Source of the DNA: Paraprevotella sp.
GTDB taxonomy: Bacteria; Bacteroidota; Bacteroidia; Bacteroidales; Bacteroidaceae
Assembly: GCA_017425765.1 (NCBI GenBank)
Contig: JAFOXE010000106.1
Location: 1-26,194 of the forward strand
Direction of reading: 5' to 3'
Length of the DNA: 26,194 bases
The notes under the pieces were generated by a model. That model did no database searches. It was not told the DNA's origin and worked only from the letters and a program-made list of their open reading frames with translations. Shown here one piece after another: positions 22,743 through 26,194 of the stretch. A program made the position numbers and the translations under genes. Within the stretch, counting starts at the first letter, position 1. Every line of letters starts with the position of its first letter.

Positions 22743-24118
22743 CTGCGTTCTTTCAACAATTTTTCAAGGGTGGGTGCATAGTTCTCGATATCTCCTGCGC
22801 CCAAGGTTAGTAATACGTCAAAATCGCTGTTCATTACCATATCCACCATTTCGTCGCGGCTGCACATTCTTTTGGTAACGTGTGGGGCAAGGTTGTCGTA
22901 AATGAGTTTGCTGGTGACACCAGGAATGGGAAGTTCGCGAGCCGGGTAGATGTCCAACAAAATTACATCGTCAACAAGCGAAAGACTTTCGGCAAACTCG
23001 GTGTAAAAATCTTGAGTGCGAGAATACAAGTGGGGTTGGAACACTGCCGTGATTTTCTTTCCCTCATACAATTCGCGAACGGATAATATACTGTGCTTGA
23101 TTTCAGCGGGGTGGTGGGCATAGTCGCTCACATATACCATGTGTTCGTCTTTTACTCGGAAATCGAAACGACGATCCACACCACGGAAGGTCGCCATGCC
23201 TTGGCGAATTTCTTCTTCCGTAAGACCGCTGATTTGGGCAAGGGCCATGGCTGCAATACCGTTTTCAATATTGATGCTTACGGGTACACCCAATTGTATA
23301 TTGGCGATGTTGCCCAATGGAGAGATGAAGTCGAAATAAATTTCTCCGTCTCCGATTCGGATGTTTTCGGCATGGAAATCACCAGTTTCACGGGCATAAG
23401 TATATAAAGTTACACCTTCTTGAAGGTTGGCTTGCATTTCAAGTCCCTCGTGAAGAATGAGGTAACCACCGGGTTGTATCAGTGAACTATATTTGCGGAA
23501 GCTTTCCAAATAGGCTTCCTTGGTTCCATAGATGTCAAGATGGTCGGCATCGGTGGAAGTGATAACTGTAGCGTAGGGAGTAAGCCAATGAAATGAACGG
23601 TCGAATTCATCTGCTTCAATCACTACGAACTCGCTTTCGGCAGATAGAATATAGTTGGTGCCGTAATTCTTGGTGATACCACCCAAAAAAGCATTACAAT
23701 CCACATGACTCTGGTGCAACAAATGTGCTGTCATAGATGAGGTTGTGGTTTTTCCGTGTGTGCCGGCTGCACACAATGCTTTGAACGATTGTGAAAGCGT
23801 ACCTAGAACTTGTGCACGCTTTTGGATGGCGAAACCATTTTCTTGGAAGAACATCAATTCCTTGTGTGATGCGGGAATGGCCGGTGTGTAGATAACCAAA
23901 CAATGGTCAGGATTTTGGCACAAGGTTGGAATTAAATCAACGTTTTCTTCGTAGTGAATGTATGCTCCCTCCTCGGCTAGTTTCTCGGTCAGTGTGCTTG
24001 GAGTTTTGTCGTAGCCACCCACCACAACACCACGATGCAAGAAATATCTTGCAATGGCGCTCATCCCAATTCCTCCAATGCCAACAAAGTAAACGGCTTT
24101 AATGGTTTCTATATTCAT
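22739..24118 (-). CDS. murC: UDP-N-acetylmuramate--L-alanine ligase
   Basis: Cytosolic Mur ligase of 459 residues that adds L-alanine to UDP-MurNAc using ATP. GIGGIGMSAIA (13-23) is the nucleotide-sugar-binding glycine loop. GTHGKTTTS (119-127) is the Mur ligase P-loop. EADEFDRSFHWL and the DYAHHPAEI motif are both typical of MurC. It starts 5 bases after the murG stop and overlaps ftsQ by four bases. No ddl or murB gene is inserted between murC and ftsQ, unlike the enterobacterial cluster. Confidence 0.97.
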   Translation of the reverse strand: MNIETIKAVYFVGIGGIGMSAIARYFLHRGVVVGGYDKTPSTLTEKLAEEGAYIHYEENVDLIPTLCQNPDHCLVIYTPAIPASHKELMFFQENGFAIQKRAQVLGTLSQSFKALCAAGTHGKTTTSSMTAHLLHQSHVDCNAFLGGITKNYGTNYILSAESEFVVIEADEFDRSFHWLTPYATVITSTDADHLDIYGTKEAYLESFRKYSSLIQPGGYLILHEGLEMQANLQEGVTLYTYARETGDFHAENIRIGDGEIYFDFISPLGNIANIQLGVPVSINIENGIAAMALAQISGLTEEEIRQGMATFRGVDRRFDFRVKDEHMVYVSDYAHHPAEIKHSILSVRELYEGKKITAVFQPHLYSRTQDFYTEFAESLSLVDDVILLDIYPARELPIPGVTSKLIYDNLAPHVTKRMCSRDEMVDMVMNSDFDVLLTLGAGDIENYAPTLEKLLKERR

Positions 24119-24123
24119 ATTTT

Positions 24124-25248
24124 CTATTTTCCTTGGTTATAGCTTGCTGCTAATTTGAGAACTTCATCGGCAATGGTTTCGGCTGCATTTCCGAAGGCCA
24201 TTTTACTAGTATTGTCTTTGATGAGTTTCAGTAGGTCTTTATCTTTTACAGTACGTGTGGCAAGTGAAATAAGATGCTTGGGAGCATCTGCATCTGTAAC
24301 CAACAAAGCAGCGTGTTTGTCGGTAAGTGCTTGTGCGTTCTTTGTTTGGTGATCTTCAGCTACATTAGGTGAGGGGACAAGTATGGATGGCTTGCCTAAG
24401 AGGCACAACTCGGAGATGCTGCTGGCACCGGCTCGTGAGATAACTAAATCGGCAGCCTTGTAGGCTGCGTCCATTTGAGCAATAAAATCGGTTACCACAA
24501 GGTTTTCGGGCTGTCCACATTCTTTTAATTTTTCAAGAATCTCTGTATAGTAGAATCCTCCCGTTTGCCATACAAATTGTACACCCGAGTTTTTGATGAT
24601 GTCAAGATTGGCTAATACACTCTCGTTAATAGTGCGTGCTCCTAGGCTTCCGCCGATAATGAGTATGGTGGGTTGTGATGGATTCAAACCAAACTTCTGA
24701 CAAGCTTCTTCGTGTGAATAGGTAGAGGAAAGTAGATTTTGTCGAACAGGATTTCCAGTTAATACAATCTTGTCTTTAGGAAAGAAACGACTCATACCTT
24801 CGTAGGCAACGCAAATTTTGTTTGCCTTTTTAGCGAGGATCTTATTGGTGACACCGGCGTATGAGTTCTGCTCTTGTAATAAGGTGGGGATGTTCATGCC
24901 AGCGGCTACGTTCAATGTAGGACCGCTTGCATAACCACCTACACCTACAGCAACCATGGGCTTAAACTTCTTGATTATATTTTTAGCCAGACGTCTGCTT
25001 TTCCAAATTTTGTACAAAACACTTATGTTTTTCCATAAGTGTTTGCGGTCAAATCCGCAGATGGGAAGTCCTTTAATTTCGTAACCGGCAGCGGGTACTT
25101 TCTGCATCTCCATGCGTCCTTCTGCTCCTACAAAGAGGATTTGAGCATCGGGATTTTTTGCTTTTATAGCGTTGGCAATGGAGATAGCCGGAAAGATGTG
25201 TCCTCCCGTTCCGCCACCGCTAATTATCACTCTCAACGCCTCGTTCAT
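24124..25248 (-). CDS. murG: MurG, lipid II-forming GlcNAc transferase
   Basis: Membrane-associated GT-B glycosyltransferase of 374 residues that adds GlcNAc to lipid I to give lipid II. The N-terminal GGGTGGHIFPA (11-21) is the lipid/phosphate loop. Further family marks are GVGGYASGP, QEQNSYAGVTNK, GGSLGARTIN and the UDP-GlcNAc-binding SRAGASSISELCLLGKPSIL with EDHQTKNA. The ATG at 25248 gives the usual length. It sits 85 bases after ftsW, the largest gap in the cluster, where an internal promoter candidate lies. Confidence 0.97.
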   Translation of the reverse strand: MNEALRVIISGGGTGGHIFPAISIANAIKAKNPDAQILFVGAEGRMEMQKVPAAGYEIKGLPICGFDRKHLWKNISVLYKIWKSRRLAKNIIKKFKPMVAVGVGGYASGPTLNVAAGMNIPTLLQEQNSYAGVTNKILAKKANKICVAYEGMSRFFPKDKIVLTGNPVRQNLLSSTYSHEEACQKFGLNPSQPTILIIGGSLGARTINESVLANLDIIKNSGVQFVWQTGGFYYTEILEKLKECGQPENLVVTDFIAQMDAAYKAADLVISRAGASSISELCLLGKPSILVPSPNVAEDHQTKNAQALTDKHAALLVTDADAPKHLISLATRTVKDKDLLKLIKDNTSKMAFGNAAETIADEVLKLAASYNQGK

Positions 25249-25271
25249 GATGTTCTACAAGTTTTAATGAA

Positions 25272-25302
25272 CAAAAGTACGAATAAATACCTTAAATCTA
25301 AA
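25272..25302 (-). promoter_or_regulatory. Candidate internal promoter before murG
   Basis: On the minus strand TACTTTTG (25279-25272) matches TAnnTTTG. TTTA (25302-25299) lies exactly 19 bases upstream, one base off the -33 consensus. It overlaps a perfect 7-2-7 inverted repeat, TAAATCT-AA-AGATTTA (25293-25308). It would allow murG and the genes after it to be read apart from ftsW. Confidence 0.55.
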
Positions 25303-25333
25303 GATTTATCGGCATTTTTATCTATGAATCATG

Positions 25334-26194
25334 CTAATTTTCGCTCTTGCTATATGCTTCGTCCGCTACGTCGGTTTTTCTTTTAGCTGTACGGCTTACA
25401 CTAAGCATGACTCCAATGTAGGCGCAATTTATGATGGTGGCTGTTCCTCCCTTACTGATAAGAGGTAGGGGCTGGCCCGTGACAGGAGCTACTCCCACAG
25501 CTACTCCCATGTTAAAAAGAGCTTGGATTACAAGCATTAACGATAGTCCCATGACAAGGAATGCTGGGAAGTTTTTTTCGCACTGACTTGCTATTCGGGC
25601 TGCCCGAAAAAGTAGAACAATATAGAGAAACAAGACCAGTAGACCTCCTCCAAGCCCTAGTTCTTCAATGATGATGGCGAAGATAAAATCAGAAAATGCT
25701 TGTGGCAGGAAATCACGTTCCACAGAATTCCCTGGACCTTTACCCACCACATTGCATGTGGCGATAGCAATGCGCGCATGAGTAACTTGCGGATTGCTTT
25801 TTATGTCGTATTTCTTGGGGTCTTCGGGTTCATTTACGCTATATTTGATGCGATTTGACCATGTAGGAAGACGGTGCATGCCGGGAAATTCACTCACTTG
25901 TTGAATGGTATCCTCCGGTGTATAGCGCAAGATGGAGTATCCCACAGTAGCGCCTGCAACAAGCAAACCAACCAATATTCCCAATTGCTTCCCGGGAACT
26001 TTGCCCACAAACATCATCAGTAGTACAACAAAGAATGTCATGGCGGCAGTAGAGAAATTTTCAGGTGCAATCAATCCGCAGATGGTGACGGATACAATCA
26101 TGATTAGTTTGAATGCCGTTTTTTGTGCACCTTTCTCGTTGCGTAAACTAGATAAAATTAAAGCCGTGGCGGTGATAAGTGCTCCTTTGGCAAT
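25334..26194 (-). CDS. ftsW: FtsW, septal peptidoglycan glycosyltransferase (5' part cut)
   Basis: SEDS-family membrane protein. The frame stays open past the ATG at 26101 to the window edge (31 more codons, beginning IAKGALITATALILSSLRNE), so 26101 is not the start and the N-terminal part is missing. LIAPENFSTA, GKGPGNSVERDFLPQAFSDF and IIIEELGLGG are SEDS motifs, and PVTGQPLPLISKGGTATI closes the family pattern. Several membrane segments are visible. The large loop before GKGPGNS (about 60 polar residues from RYTPEDTIQQ) is longer than in enterobacteria. FtsW rather than RodA is called because murG and murC follow. It works with a septal PBP not seen here. Confidence 0.94.
   Translation of the reverse strand: MAKGALITATALILSSLRNEKGAQKTAFKLIMIVSVTICGLIAPENFSTAAMTFFVVLLMMFVGKVPGKQLGILVGLLVAGATVGYSILRYTPEDTIQQVSEFPGMHRLPTWSNRIKYSVNEPEDPKKYDIKSNPQVTHARIAIATCNVVGKGPGNSVERDFLPQAFSDFIFAIIIEELGLGGGLLVLFLYIVLLFRAARIASQCEKNFPAFLVMGLSLMLVIQALFNMGVAVGVAPVTGQPLPLISKGGTATIINCAYIGVMLSVSRTAKRKTDVADEAYSKSEN

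Noticed and set aside
26099..26101. ATG at 26101 as the ftsW start
   Set aside because: The frame continues upstream with conserved FtsW sequence (AKGALITA) to the window edge, so the gene is cut rather than short.

Overview
The window comes from a Bacteroidota chromosome, most likely Bacteroidales and close to Prevotellaceae (lineage inferred). Four signs support this. At least eight transcription units are preceded by the Bacteroidota sigma -7 box TAnnTTTG, some with a TTTG -33 box 19-20 bases upstream. Almost no gene has a Shine-Dalgarno sequence. The set of families is typical of the group: sufBCDS, a DUF3109 protein next to ung, gyrB near rpsT and tRNA-Glu near recO, and yqeY directly after ftsZ. 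The one large secreted enzyme ends in a Bacteroidota-type C-terminal tail. All long reading frames are intact.

Layout. 1-3451 (+): end of sufB, then sufC, sufD and sufS, an Fe-S cluster assembly operon. 3706-5240 (+): rnhB and a WYL-domain regulator, behind a near-consensus promoter. 5308-5622 (+): a small unrecognised membrane protein. 5759-7273 (+): gpmI, closed by a strong terminator. 7441-8721 (+): ung and a cysteine-rich DUF3109 protein. 8878-11584 (-): tRNA-Glu and rpsT behind one promoter, then gyrB behind its own. 11778-12500 (+): recO. 12665-18328 (+): a 1887-residue secreted enzyme with a GH20 hexosaminidase-type domain at one end and a GH33 sialidase at the other. 18703-26194 (-): the distal division and cell-wall cluster, read in the order ftsW (cut by the window edge), murG, murC, ftsQ, ftsA, ftsZ, yqeY.

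Almost everything is core housekeeping: Fe-S biogenesis, removal of RNA and uracil from DNA, gyrase, glycolysis, lipid II synthesis and septation. The exception is the GH20-GH33 protein. It stands alone between recO and the division cluster, with no SusC/SusD pair nearby, and probably strips host glycans at the cell surface. Its linker holds three related tryptophan-bearing modules.

The second unexpected feature is a set of related imperfect repeats in three gene-free gaps (about 3535-3591, 11060-11157 and 18463-18561). All read in the same direction, are built on CGTGTG/GTACGTCTG units and contain perfect palindromes or hairpins. No CRISPR array, phage, insertion sequence or recognisable defence system was seen.
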